Shown here: positions 32,057 to 42,912 of the stretch, piece by piece
How the letters are laid out: every line of letters begins with the position of its first letter
Numbering within the stretch: position 1 is the stretch's first letter
NCBI GenBank assembly: GCA_009760855.2
Contig: WPIO01000011.1
Coordinates: 3,070,001-3,134,000 of the forward strand
DNA: 64,000 bases
DNA from: Cristatella mucedo
Taxonomy: Eukaryota > Bryozoa > Phylactolaemata > Cristatellidae
Direction of reading: 5' to 3'
Notes under the pieces: generated by a model
The model's input: only the letters and a program-made list of their open reading frames with translations
What the model was told of the DNA's origin: nothing
Databases searched by the model: none
Program-made: the position numbers and the translations under genes

Positions 32057-32560
32057 CTTAATAATAATAATACATTTGTATAGCACCTTGAGAAAACTGA
32101 ATTTCTCTCTAAATACTTTACAGATGCTGCATATAAAGTATTAAAAAATATTTGATGGTAACATCCGCAAGCAGCAGCTACACCAAGCAGTAGGCACGAG
32201 AAAGTAAGAAGATAGTAAGTACAGAAAGTAAGCAGGTGCGAGCACACGAAGGATGAATCATATGCATATGGTCAGCATGCAAACATGAATAGTGGCAGCC
32301 TGCACAGTGTCAGCACGAATAAGTGTAAAAAGAACGAATCACATGGATCCACTGAATTCTGTGATAAATAGATGCGTTTTTAGCTTTTTGTAAATTTCGT
32401 CAAGTCAGGGGATGTCATGAGCCATTCAGAAGTGAGTTCCAGGCTTTGGGAGCATGCGAACTGAAGGCATTGTCTCCGGAGGATCTGAGGTTCGTACGAG
32501 GTGCAGGTAAACGATTTGATTCGGAGAAGAAGATGATACGATGCTTAGCCTGGTAGATCG
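32057..32560 (-). mobile_element. Family A LINE, GAAAACTGAAT tail variant
   Basis: (AAT)n, TTGTATAGCACCTTGAGAAA and ACTGAATTTCTCTC are followed by the 3' UTR and C-terminal region (AGTTCCAGGCTTTGGGAGCA, CGATTTGATTCGGAGAAGAA). Tail and UTR differ from the main subfamily in the same way as at 20955-21030. Confidence 0.85.
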
Positions 32561-32564
32561 AAGA

Positions 32565-33755
32565 TTGTGATTTTGTGTGGTGCTATCTATAATTGAAGGT
32601 CACTGAGTGTGCACTTAACGCCTCAGAAGCTCACGAGCAAGGAACAGCTGTAAGGAACTGCATCGTCGCAGCGCAGCCGGAGCTCTCCGTCGATCATTAC
32701 GCGGGAAAGTATGACGTAGAGCTGGTCTGGACTGGGATGAAGGACCCACTGGGGGAGGAAGGGAGGAGGACATAATGGACCGCAGGATTCAAGGGTCAAA
32801 GGTCAAAGATCAAAGAGCATCATCGACGCTCAGTTCGATTCAACTCAAGGAGGAGAACAAGCTCGAAGGAGCGAGGAGGCAAGTGCGAGCGTCCACAGCA
32901 ATAACCCACCGAACTTCTAACGACGCTTTGTTGCCACGAGTTGAATGACGAGAGCATAATGACTGGAGGCTACTTTGGGGTTTGGGGCTGAATTATGAAA
33001 TCGATTCATGGCATAACTGTAAATATAACTCATATATAACTCAAATATATACTCATCTAAACTGTTTCTGATAATTTTAAATAAGTTCAGTACAAGTCAA
33101 TACATTCAATGTCGTTCCTTCATTGTTTTTTTTAATAAATTTGAACCAAAAGATGCGAGTTCTTTCCTTCGTTGGAAATGGATAAACTTTTTATTACTTA
33201 ACCAATTATTATTACTAAATATATATTAATATTATTATATGAAATGAAATTATATATTGTATGATTAAATAAATCAAATACAATTATTATATTAATATAA
33301 AATTAAGTGTTTATTAAACTTTTAATTTACCTCAGTCATCAATGATCGCAAAAGCGATTTCTTGCGGAAATAATGGCCATATATAGTAGACTCTTCTATT
33401 ACTTCAGATATTATAATTTTGAAGAAATATACAATACCAAAATAATGCATATTACAAAAGCATGAAAGTTGTGTAGCAGCACACTGTTCTCTGTGTCTAA
33501 TAAGACATGGAAGTAGCCGCGTGATATACCTTTGTTTGGACAGTGTCATATTGCCATTACAACAACGTCCATTTGAGTACTCTTCCATAATGAATCCATG
33601 CAGAAGAAACTTGCTTCCGGAGTTACTAAATAGTAAGCTAAAAAAGTATTTGTAAAAGCAGTAACCCTAACATTATCCGGGAAGCGGATGTTTTAGATGT
33701 TACATACAATGTCCCATAAATGAGCTAAAATGTTAGCGAGCTCTTAGCAGCCTCA
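32565..33755. other. No gene recognised; very AT-rich part
   Basis: Unassigned. 32760-33000 is rich in CAAAGGTCAAAGATCAAAGA-like simple repeats. 33160-33320 is nearly pure A/T. The minus frame 33322-33588 is unrecognised. Confidence 0.4.
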
Positions 33756-33905
33756 TTATAGTGAGCGGCAGAAGAGCATTGACGGCTATCACTACCGCTT
33801 GAAGTGGGTAATAAAGGATTGCCCGCTGCAGGACTTGAACCCACGACCTGGTTAGTGAGAGCGAGCACTTTACCCCTGGGTTAAGACCCAGGGTCCAAGA
33901 CAATG
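33735..33905 (-). mobile_element. SINE-2 copy
   Basis: On the minus strand: GGTCTTAACCCAGGGGTAAA (A-box region), TCGTGGGTTCAAGTCCTGCA (B box GGTTCAAGTCC), then AATCCTTTATTACCCACTTC, AAGCGGTAGTGATAGCCGTC and GCTCTTCTGCCGC. Head and body are collinear with 35786-35935 and 54735-54920. A pol III-type SINE with a non-family-A 3' body. Confidence 0.85.
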
Positions 33906-33909
33906 TTGC

Positions 33910-34948
33910 TAGCAATCGACAATACCCAATCAAACTACCGCCGAAAGGCATTACGGTTCGCTACAAGGTACCGACTCTACTTATATCGTTCTAATTATAA
34001 TATAAACAATAATACGTAGAACAAATGCTATTTCCAGACAATTTTCATTTGTAGGGAAAGGAGGATATATAAATTAATTGGAGATAAAAAAAAGTGCCCG
34101 TTTTTCAAATAGTAAACAAATGGAAGTGCACATGAAGCGAATTCTTTGAGGAACAGTTCGATGTTTGCTCCCCTTCAAATTTCATATGTTCAGAACGGTG
34201 CGATGTAACTCAGCAAGGATTCCCTAGGCTTCGGCGTCCAAAAATTGAAAGCACGGTCTCCAAAAGATTTGAGGCTGGTTAGACGTGCAGCTATGCGATC
34301 CGAGTCAGATGAGTAAGGGGAGTTTCGAGAGAGAAACTAAAGTGCTAAAGTAGTGACTAAGGTAGAAGCTAACAGCATCTAACGCGACAACTTCTCTGGT
34401 CTCTCGCCTTACCTCCTCTACAACACGTCGCTTCTATACCGCCGGCGGGTGGCTCTGGCTACGGACACTTATCGATCGCTGCGTGCGTGCGTGCGTGCGT
34501 GCGCTGATCCCGACTCAGATGGAATGAGCTCGATGGCGATCACCCGCGTGGTGACACTAGTGCTTCACGGAAGCGCGCAACGGGAGCCTGAGAGATACAG
34601 GCGCAGTCACCTGAATATGTCACCAAAACAAATAGCGCCTAGCGGAAAGCACGAGCCTAGCAACCCTAATGCTGAGCGATCGATCGAGCGTCCAGCTCAA
34701 GCGCCCGGTGCCCCGGGGTTTAGTGCGACGGTCGGCAAACTGTTACCCGCACGGGCCAAATCTTTGAATTCGGTCAGCATTATTACACCGTGGGTATTCC
34801 GCGTGCTCTTGAGGTATCGCTGGGTTGGCCATAAGCATTCGTCCAAACCATGGTGGGTCATGCGACTACATCTGCGTATCTATGTGCAGGGAAAACCGAG
34901 CGTGCAACGCAGTTTCCGTTCCTGCGTAATACGCACTATTTCTGAATT
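33910..34948. other. No gene recognised
   Basis: Contains a five-unit TGCG run at about 34481-34502 and a small family A-like patch near 34228-34275 (AAAAATTGAAAGCACGGTCT). The plus frame 34449-35045 runs into a family A tail and is treated as chance. Confidence 0.4.
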
Positions 34949-34949
34949 G

Positions 34950-35222
34950 CATAATAATAATAATAATGCACTTGATAGAGCGCCCTCAGAGAACTCAATC
35001 TCTTTCAAGGCGCTTCACATTTGCTGCAAAGGGAAATGCAATTGAATGGTGAGTAATATCATGCTTGATAAGCAACATTAATAACGTGGTAAGGGGTGAC
35101 ATGCACAGGGTCAGCATGCAAATGTGGTTAGTGGCAGCATGCACCGTGTCAGCACGCATAAGCACGTGAAGGACGAATCGCAGGGACCCACTAAATGCTG
35201 TCCTAAATAGGTGTGTTCTTCA
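34950..35222 (-). mobile_element. Family A 3' end
   Basis: ATAATAATAATAATGCACTT, GATAGAGCGCCCTCAGAGAA and CTTCACATTTGCTGCAAAGG, complete 3' UTR and the first codons of the C-terminal region (AAATAGGTGTGTTCTT). Truncated there. Confidence 0.9.
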
Positions 35223-35224
35223 AA

Positions 35225-35525
35225 AGTATTGCTGGGTCTGCGGTAGAGCGAGAGCGTACTACTCCGATGGAAGGCGCCGATAAGAGAATAGAGGACCCGC
35301 TGTTGTAATCGCTCACGAGCTGGCGTGGCTACCGCTACGGCCCGAGTACTACAATGTACGGCGTCTGCCTGAGCCGTCTTTTGGTGTGCGCGACTGCTCG
35401 CCAAAACTTGACAAGTATAAAACGAGAAGTAATATGATGGTCTCACAAATGGCCAGTATTTTCCAAAAAACATCGCTTAAAATGTCAACGTCTTTTTAAA
35501 CCATCAGGGAAAATATGTCCGACCG
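35225..35525. other. No gene recognised
   Basis: Unassigned; the minus frame 35111-35473 overlaps the family A copy and is not supported. Confidence 0.4.
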
Positions 35526-35529
35526 AGTG

Positions 35530-36130
35530 ACCGGCCGATGCGCTCAACAGCCCTATGCGGCGTCGCCGGCGGCGGTCATTGGTCGACGGCGATAGCGTGG
35601 CTGGCTCGTTGCTCAAGGCTAATCGACTCCACGGCTTCAAACCGTTTGACGGTTCTCGGCTTCTGTGCGTACGCGCGCTCTCGCGGCGGCTCGGGGCGCG
35701 AGAGCGTTTGCTCGAGACACAGCGTGCAGCTGCCGCGCGTCTCGCGAGGAACGGAAGCAGACGACTACCTCCTCTTGCCTGATGGGCCGTGATAGCCCAG
35801 AAGGTCAGGTGGTCGCTCTCAACGACCTAGGTTGTTGGTTCGAGTCCTGCAGTGGACAATCCTGTATTGCTAACTGCAAGCGGCGATGACAGCCGTTAGG
35901 GCTCCTCTGCCGCCACGCAAATGACGCCGTCAAATCATCTCTAATACCTTTTTCCGCGCCATTCGCTTTCGCACGCACGCGCTACATGCAGCAAGAAGCA
36001 GTCGTCCTGCTGGCTCCGGCCATCTTAGGCGGCCTTTCCCGCCGTCACCGCTGGTCGCGACGCGTGCGTTCGGAGGTGACGCCTACGGCGCGCAACGCCT
36101 CCAAGGCGCCCGCGCCCTGGAGGCGTGACG
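35530..36130. promoter_or_regulatory. CpG island interrupted by a SINE-2
   Basis: A CpG-rich block with GGCGTCGCCGGCGGCGG, then the SINE-2 insertion, then more CpG-rich DNA containing CCGGCCATCTTAGGCGG (minus-strand YY1-like) at about 36016-36032. No exon is supported. Confidence 0.5.
35780..35935 (+). mobile_element. SINE-2 copy, best head
   Basis: GGGCCGTGATAGCCCAGAAG (A box TGATAGCCCAGAAGG) and GTTGTTGGTTCGAGTCCTGC (B box GGTTCGAGTCC, a consensus match) lie about 35 bp apart. The non-tRNA body follows (ACTGCAAGCGGCGATGACAG, CCGTTAGGGCTCCTCTGCCG, AAATGACGCCGTCA). The head is tRNA-derived, but the anticodon arm cannot be assigned with confidence. Confidence 0.88.
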
Positions 36131-36134
36131 TACG

Positions 36135-37350
36135 TAGAGACGAGAGCCAGCGTCGGCCAGTTCCGCAGTCGCGAGAGAGCACTCACTATCGGACAACCCT
36201 CGGGTTTCTTGTCGAAGGAAGAATCACGCCCATTGACTCTTCTCTTTACTTTTCTCAGTGAAACGGACTGAGACTGAAAAGATGGCTGCTCATGACAAGA
36301 TCACTCGTCTACCTATTTTCATTAGATTACGCGGCCTCTCATTTCCAGTTTCTCCGTAGAAAAAACGGTGGCAATTTTTTTAAGCAAATATATTGGTGTT
36401 ATTATTAAAATTTTCAAACGGAAACGTACATGCCGCGTCTGCCCGTTGCCTGCGCAGTCGACCTGCCTGCTTCTTGTACTGCTGTGCAGCGACGTCAGCC
36501 ATAGCGCCGGTCGCGCGCGCGACGACGAGCTTTCTTTTATTCTTTTTTCTTTTAAAGATGCCTCGAAGTATCGCTACTTCTTTTGGTTTCCTCGGCAATC
36601 TTGCCTGATGTGAAGGCCGTGCGCTTCGCATGTCTGAAGGCGTCTCAGCGAACAGAAGAGAAGCAACTCAAAAGGACACTCGGATTGGCAGCGCACAAGG
36701 CAGCACAAAGGCAGCAATTGACAGCACAAGGCAGCACAAACGAACGGCCGCCGCTTGCCGCTGGATGGTTAGACGACTAGAGCCGGACGGCGAAGCTCGC
36801 AAAACGCCGCTCAGCCGAATTCAATCGAGACGTTTTCTCAGAGCCTTCTGAATGAGGCCATTTTTTACCGCTTTGCCGAGCACCGGATACCACTCAGCCG
36901 CGTCATAGCAACGCAACGAGCAGGTCTGGGTCGGTGCGCATGTCCTATTGGACGGATTCTCCGGGAAAGGTTGAATCTCGCGCGAGCAGAGCTCGCACAA
37001 ATTCCACTATTCCGCTAGCGCCGATGCGCGCGCTCGGTCAATCAATCGAGGGCGATCAATGGATGATCAGAGAGCACCGACACGAGCGACATCTATAGGC
37101 GCAACAGAGGGCGCTCGACGGGCGTGAGCAGCGGATCTCTTTGCCAAGCGCCGGCGAATGTTTGCGAAGGAAATAAGTCGCACTGAGACATGCATAGACC
37201 GTCTGCGTTTTTCACTGACAGAGCTTCAAACGGGCTCGGTCCACGAGCCGGCTAAGTCACGAGGCTTTGCTAGCATATCGGAAGGCTGAATCCGCTGATG
37301 AGTCGCTGAATTATCGATCAACACACTTTGGCTGTCAAATAAACTCCGAG
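36135..37350. other. No gene recognised; YY1-like motif and GC-rich patch
   Basis: GAAAAGATGGCTGCTCATGA at 36276-36295 is a strong YY1-like motif on plus. GC-rich DNA at 36880-37150. CTCAAAAGGACACTCGGATT and GGCAGCACAAAGGCAGCAAT form a small GGCAGCACAA repeat at 36700-36740. No gene recognised. Confidence 0.35.
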
Positions 37351-37357
37351 CTTGCAG

Positions 37358-37560
37358 GTGAAAGTGCTGACAGCGGCGGAGATCGCGAAGCGAGAATTCG
37401 CAGCCGAAGATTCTGTCGCTGTAGATTCCAGCAAGATGTGGTTTACTTTCGAAATGATCTACCGTGGCGAAGATGACTCGCTCAACAGCAAAATTCGACG
37501 GCTCTGGAAGCATTCAAGCCATCCAGTAAAGAGATTTACGGTCTTGTGCGTGAAAAAAAA
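37358..37560 (+). other. Possible coding exon
   Basis: After an acceptor-like GAGCTTGCAG at about 37348-37357, the plus frame reads VKVLTAAEIAKREFAAEDS, KMWFTFEMIYRGEDDSLNSK, IRRLWKHSSHPVKRFTVLCV. The mixed charged/hydrophobic composition is protein-like. The same junction, CAG|GTGAAAGT, also fits a splice donor for an exon ending there (upstream frame AYRKAESADESLNYRSTHFG), so the direction of splicing is ambiguous. No family recognised. A SINE-1 copy follows directly. Confidence 0.2.
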
Positions 37561-37705
37561 TATAATTCATTTGTTTAGCGCCCCAAGAGAACTAAATCTC
37601 TATTCAGGCGCTTCACATATGCCTCAGGGCTCGAGGGCACGACCTCAGCCAGACCTTAGTCGGGACGAGCACATTAACCGGTGGACCAACCCAGCCTGGC
37701 AAAAA
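37558..37705 (-). mobile_element. SINE-1 copy
   Basis: On minus: CAGGCTGGGTTGGTCCACCGG head, AGGTCTGGCTGAGGTCGTG, B-box region CTCGAGCCCTGAGGCATATG, then TGAAGCGCCTGAATAGAGAT and TTAGTTCTCTTGGGGCGCTA as family A-like tail. Collinear with 1686-1832. Confidence 0.85.
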
Positions 37706-38019
37706 GGTGAGCTTCCTTAAGGAATTTGGCCAAAAATTGCTCATCGTGAAGACTTGCACTTCAGAATTTGACTCTGAACCTAGAAAGATGTTATCGACCA
37801 CCAGATAGAAAGGCTCAATTTACAGCTTCATGCCAGAAGAAAGCTGCTTCGCCACTTGTACGAAGCGGAAGTGTTGGAGTCTCGCCTTGCTATTCCAGGT
37901 TTCAGGCAGAGAAAAGCTCTATTTCGACCTCACCGGAGACGCGGCACACATCAAGCGCGTGCCGTGAATACCAATTTAATCGTCCGTAAAATTATGTTTT
38001 CCTTCCAGACAGCCTTCTC

Positions 38020-39610
38020 AGAGGCGTAGCAAGAGGTAGGCACTGGGGACAGATGCCCCGGGCGCCAAGGCCAAGGGGGCATCAAAAGCAAAATGAATCG
38101 TGTCTATTTAAAAAAAACAACTTATTCATGTGCGAATACCATTCTTGATTTCCAGTAAGTCCTTGTTTCGATGGACTTGACTATTGCTGGCTGATCTAGT
38201 TAAGCATAACATACAGACCTAGACCAAACTTTAGCTTTACGCTCTGGTGGCGTACGTGCGACGATACGGAAACACCGAGGAGGCTTCAACCGCTATTATT
38301 CGGCTGGCGCTCGCAGCGCAATAAGCACACGGCCGTTTACCCCACCGTCCGCGTTTCAACTGCCCTCCCCATCCGCTCGCCCCATTCGGCCATGCCTAAG
38401 GCGGGCTGCTTCGCGTCACAGGCGAGCCAGCGTGCCGTGGCTGAGCATAGACACGCTATTAGACCGCACAAGCTAGGCTTGCTCAACTGGCTACGTCAAC
38501 GCAGCAGTCATGTCTGGCCACTTGTCAGGTATCTAACAGAAAATGCTGTCCAAAAATGAGAAGGAAAATTTTGTAAACTTTGATAGCCACAGCTTGAACC
38601 TGGCAGGAGTTCGTGCTGCAAGTTAAAATTTCGTTCTCATTAACTGTTTTGGAATAATAGAACACCAAACAAACACCTACCTAATCTTCTCAAGAACAAC
38701 TCTGAGGTGGAAAGAACTGGAGAAAGTCTTAGCCATCACTCTTAAACGCGACTCTGCAACCACATGGTGAATTGCAAGAGTGGGTGCTGTGTAAGCCAGC
38801 AATGATGGACTGACCAGCATTGTAGGTCTTTTGGAGCAGACTTCCGACGACACAAGGGAAACACTTTAAGCAAGAAGTAAAGGTAGCACACTATTACATT
38901 GTATTATGAACTTTAAATTTTAAGCTATGCTGCCATTTTGGTACAGCGTATAAGGAAGACTGACCGCGTTCAGAGAAGACAGCGTGATCCAAAGATGAAC
39001 TGCAAAGACGCCTCTTGTGACCTCCACACTCATGAGATTGAGTTATCAAGACTTGGAGAAGACCTGTGCAATAAATCATTTCTAGAAGCAAAATGGAGAT
39101 GTGAATTATGGGGAGTTGCAGTTGAACGAAGAATTCGCCGCATGACACTGACGGCTGGAGAACTCTATCAGGATGTTGGTCTTGCGGCAGAAGGGATTTC
39201 AAGAATCTTGAAGGACAGCATACAATATCCCCGTCAATAAATTATCTCTGGGTTTCCCCGGTTCACAGATCTTGATATCAAGTTTGGTTTCTTGTTTGAA
39301 GTTAAGACGCTTTTGAAGACACCTGACCGGACCAAACTCCACCAGTAATGTCTAGATATTGGAGGTTTCTATGGTTCAGACGTAGGTGGAACAGAGCTGT
39401 ACAACGAAATATGTGACTGCAAAATGATTCTTGCCGCACGTCACGACTCGGCAATAGAGACACCACTGGAACTCGTGTCTTTTATAGTCAGTTATGGAGA
39501 AGATGTGTTTCCTAGTTTGAGAGTTGCCTTGCAAGTTATTCTCACTATACCTTTATTAGTTGCCAGTTGTGAATGTTCATTTGGCGAGCTGAAAAATACT
39601 AGCTGATTTA
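38020..39610 (+). pseudogene. hAT-type DNA transposon, decayed transposase
   Basis: The left end CAGAGGCGTAGCAAGAGG, followed by GGCACTGGGGACAGATGCCC, resembles hAT terminal sequence. Broken plus frames read FVNFDSHSLNLAGVRAAS near 38570-38625 (the NxHxLNLxG block of this hAT group), a CELWGVAVERRIRR region near 39100, SGFPRFTDLDIKFGFLFEVK at about 39245-39305, and PLLVASCECSFGELKNTS at about 39550-39605. The last is the C-terminal dimerisation motif (usually PVS..ASCERSFSKLK). Several stops and indels separate these pieces. The right terminal repeat was not found because a SINE-2 fragment follows at 39615. Confidence 0.75.
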
Positions 39611-39611
39611 A

Positions 39612-39705
39612 CAGCTTCTTTTGCATAGCGACAGATGAGCTTTGACGGCTACCAATCAGCTTGCAGTGGCCAATCAAGGCTCGCCAACTATTGGAAGTAA
39701 GCCAG
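39612..39705 (-). mobile_element. SINE-2 3' part, minus strand
   Basis: AACAGCTTCTTTTGCATAGC, GACAGATGAGCTTTGACGGC and TTGCAGTGGCCAATCAAGGC match the reverse complement of the SINE-2 body (compare 54740-54830). The tRNA head is missing. It abuts the hAT C-terminal codons, so it may have inserted in or near that element. Confidence 0.65.
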
Positions 39706-40130
39706 CCAGCTGGGTCATGTAGTACGAGCTCTTTACCGCTGCGCGAAGACCCACTGGCAAAACTTCCTCCGATGTCTCCTGAAAGGTTCGCGAAACTTTC
39801 TGTCTCATTTCTCTTAACATGAGAGAGAGAGTGAATTTGCGATCAAATGCAGCATTCTCCGTGGCATCGAGTCTTCCTTCGTTATACTTGCGTGCTATAC
39901 AAACGCTGGCGTTTGTGAATTTATGAAACTGCATGCGTCCTCTTGTATTGGAAAGTAAGTTGTATTTTCTATGTGCAGTACAAAAAAGTTTGGACGAAGA
40001 TGTTGGTCCTACTGCAGAGTTAGATAACAGTAAATTGATAAGGTTTAAGCCTAAAAAGTTACTTGCCTACGTCAAAAAAGTTAATACAATTTTGGCTTGA
40101 TGTCAAAGAAATTCGCCCATCGCTGGCGTA
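39706..40130. other. No gene recognised
   Basis: Unassigned; the minus frame 39674-39934 is short and unrecognised. It may include the decayed right end of the hAT element. Confidence 0.35.
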
Positions 40131-40135
40131 GTTCC

Positions 40136-40408
40136 CTAGTGCCCAGTGCCTAGTGCCCAGTGCTTAATGCCTAATGCCTAGTACTTAGTGCCTATTGCCA
40201 AATGCCTAATGTTTAATGCCTAATGCCTAATGCCTAATGCCTAATGCCTAATGCTTAATGCCTGGTGCTTAACGCATAGTGCCTAGTGCCTAGTGCTTAA
40301 TGCCTAATGCCTAATGCCTATTGCTTAATGCCTAATGCCTAATGCCTAATGCCTATTACTTAGCGCCTAATGTCTAGTGCCTAATGCTAGTGCCTAATGT
40401 ATGGCGAG
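40136..40408. repeat. 7-bp minisatellite (TGCCTAA)n
   Basis: About 38 imperfect units of TGCCTAA with TGCTTAA and TGCCTAG variants over about 270 bp. The reverse complement is TTAGGCA. Confidence 0.95.
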
Positions 40409-40414
40409 TGGTTC

Positions 40415-41440
40415 AAAAAAGTCGGACTTCATCGGAACTACATCGTGCATAACTGAGTTATGTTTTGAACATCTACGCCTAGTGCAAAAAGCAATTGCCG
40501 CGATCATCGAAACTGCCAAACAGGAATGCTCGTACTCAGCTTAAGCTAGAAAATGTCAACAGCGGTAAGGTAATCACTGCTGCATGTGGCGATCACTGCG
40601 GCACGTGAGTGCAGGCCGTGGTTGAAGCTCCTTGGGGTGAAACCGGAAAACTAGTTATGCAGCTTAGGAAGCCAGAGTTCACGATTTTACGCTAGAGCGC
40701 GAATCTGGCTGGGGGTAGTGTTCAGGTGCTGAATACCGTAGCCTTACCTGAAGCAGTCTGAACAAAGCGATTGCTCTTACTGCGCCGGCTATTCCGTCGT
40801 GGAGCAAGACGGCTGTAACTTGCTATGAGACTGCCACTGTACAAAACGCTCATGCAATAGACTGCTGGTGCGATGCGTAGCATTCTTCTCGGTTTACCAG
40901 CGATCCTGTGGGTTAATGTGTCTGCATTATGGGTAACGTGGCTATTTCCGATTGTCGTTACGCGCCCAATGAGGATCCGCGTTTCGGCGATTTGCAGTGC
41001 ACTGATATGACTCTGCATTGTTTGTTTGCTGATGCTTTATTCTGATTGCGAGGATTGCTGCCTGTCTCGCACATTCTGTGCTTCCATGACTTGTAATCGT
41101 GGTTTTGCCGAGTTTGAGAAGTTTTAATCAGGACCTCCAGCAATGACTCAATTGAGATCTGAACTTGGTGCAGTGCATTGGCCGAAACCTTTGTGCTGCT
41201 ACATGTAAACCAACTTTGTGCTGCTACGACTTCGCTACCGTTGCTTAATCAAGGTGTCATAAAAGCAAATACTTTGGTCCTCCTGTTAACATTGATTGGC
41301 AATAACTTAACTACTCACCAAGTTTCAAAAGTCTGCCAGTGGGTGGACGCTCAGCTATGCAATCTACTAGATACATATTTCATCATTTCCCATACTTTCT
41401 AAGCGAATATGAGGCAGACGAGATAGATTGCTGAAACAAG
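40415..41440. other. No gene recognised
   Basis: Unassigned DNA. The minus frame 40722-41018 and neighbours have no recognised domain. Confidence 0.4.
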
Positions 41441-41446
41441 GTCACA

Positions 41447-42120
41447 GATAATAATAATAATAATGATAATGCACTTGATAAAGCGCCCTCAGAGAACTCA
41501 ATCCCTTTCTAGGCACTTCATATTTGCTGCAAAGGGAAATGCAATTGAATGGTGAGTAATATCATGCTTGATAAACAACATGAATAACATGGTTAGGGGT
41601 TAAATGCACAAGGTCAACATGCAAATGTGGTTACTGGCAGCATGCCCAGTGTCAGCACGCATAAGCACGTAAAGGACGAATCGCAGGGACCCAATAAATG
41701 CTATCATAAATAGGTGTGTTTTTAGGTTCTTTTTAAATGTGATCAAGTCAGGGGATGTCGTGACGTAAGTCGGGAGTGAGTTATAGGCTTTGGGAGCATA
41801 CGAACAAAATGCACGATCTCCAAAGGATTTGAGGTTTGTACGAGGTAAACAGTTAGATTCCGAAAAATGGGTTGTACGATGCTTGGCCTGGTGGGAAGTA
41901 GATTTGATAGGTAGGCTGGAGCCAAAGAATGAAGGGACCTAAAAGTAAGCGACAAAACCTTGAAGTCGATCCGTTGCTTGACTGGTAGCCAGTGCAGGTC
42001 GGCGAGAAGTGGTGTGATGTGGCAACTGCGACGTTCATGATAGACAAGCCAAGCTGCAGAGTTTTGCGCCAGCTGTAAGCTCCTGATTGCTCATGCCGGT
42101 AGGCCAGCATGCAGTGAGTT
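41447..42120 (-). mobile_element. Family A LINE, minus strand
   Basis: (AAT)n, GATAAAGCGCCCTCAGAGAA, 3' UTR, then C-terminal coding region back to the ACAIRRLQLVQNSAARL equivalent near 42075. Frames 41743-41955 and 41853-42110 are pieces of the same protein in different frames, so at least one indel is present. Confidence 0.9.
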
Positions 42121-42124
42121 TCAG

Positions 42125-42910
42125 ATGAGCAAGGCCATAGATGAGTTGCAGTTGCAATTGTTTGCGAAACGGCGCTTTGCTTGTCCGTGAGGTGCGTGCA
42201 CTAATCGTTCTAGAGTTTTGAGACATTTTTATTAATCTGTTAAGACAGCGCTGAAACTAAAGGTCTCTAGACAAGTGAACAAGTGCTGGGAGCCTTGAAG
42301 TCAGGATGTCAGCCAATGTGTCAGGAGACGCTTCATTACAGCTCAACTCGATGCCATGGCGGGTCTCGCGGGGGGGGAGGGGTAGGAGGGAGGAGGAAGG
42401 ATAAAGAAAAGAAAGCTGGAATTGAGAAGCTGGAACTGAGAAAGATCTGAGAAGGCTGATTGAAAATATTCCTCTTTGCAATTCGTGTTTTCGAGCCAGA
42501 AGATGTGGCGAAGCCAAGTTTCGACTGTTCTCATCGATAGCTATGTTGGGATTTTATTTTACAGTTGGGTTAGTGGAATGTGTGCATGCTAAATCGGCTA
42601 GAATAAGACAGTGCTCAAGATTTTTAGCGATTTTTAACTAATAAACGTTAGCAACGATGGTTGGTCGGTTGTGCGTTGGGCTTCCAAATGACTTGCAGCT
42701 TGCGGCTCGGCCTCTGGGGCCTCTGGGAATGGAATGCGGCTCCTCCGATGTCAACGTCACGGAGGACTTGCTAGTGAGGTATAGAGGGCGCTCTCGATCG
42801 CTGCCGTTCTCAACAAATGCCGTCGTACATGCCTGCACTGGTGCAGGCATGTTCGACATGCTAGCTGTGCCTAGAGTCTCTGGCTGTACTCGTGTTGGTC
42901 ACGTAATAGC
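42125..42910. other. No gene recognised; perfect palindrome
   Basis: A GGGGGGGAGGGG patch near 42371-42382. The plus frame 42657-42947 is open but unrecognised. It contains ACATGCCTGCAC-TG-GTGCAGGCATGT at 42827-42852, a perfect 12-bp-arm palindrome. Confidence 0.45.
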
Positions 42911-42912
42911 AA

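Noticed and set aside
34449-35045. 198-residue plus frame
   Set aside because: Its C-terminal third is the (AAT)n tail of a minus-strand family A copy, so it cannot be a normal exon.
35786-35860. Possible functional tRNA gene
   Set aside because: A and B boxes are present, but the cloverleaf is incomplete and the same head with the same non-tRNA body occurs at several places, so it is a SINE.
38020-40130. Complete hAT element with both terminal repeats
   Set aside because: The left end is plausible, but GGCGTAG near 40123 is in the wrong orientation for a terminal inverted repeat, so the right end is not called.
40136-40408. Telomere or CRISPR-like array
   Set aside because: Seven-base imperfect units without spacers; an internal minisatellite.
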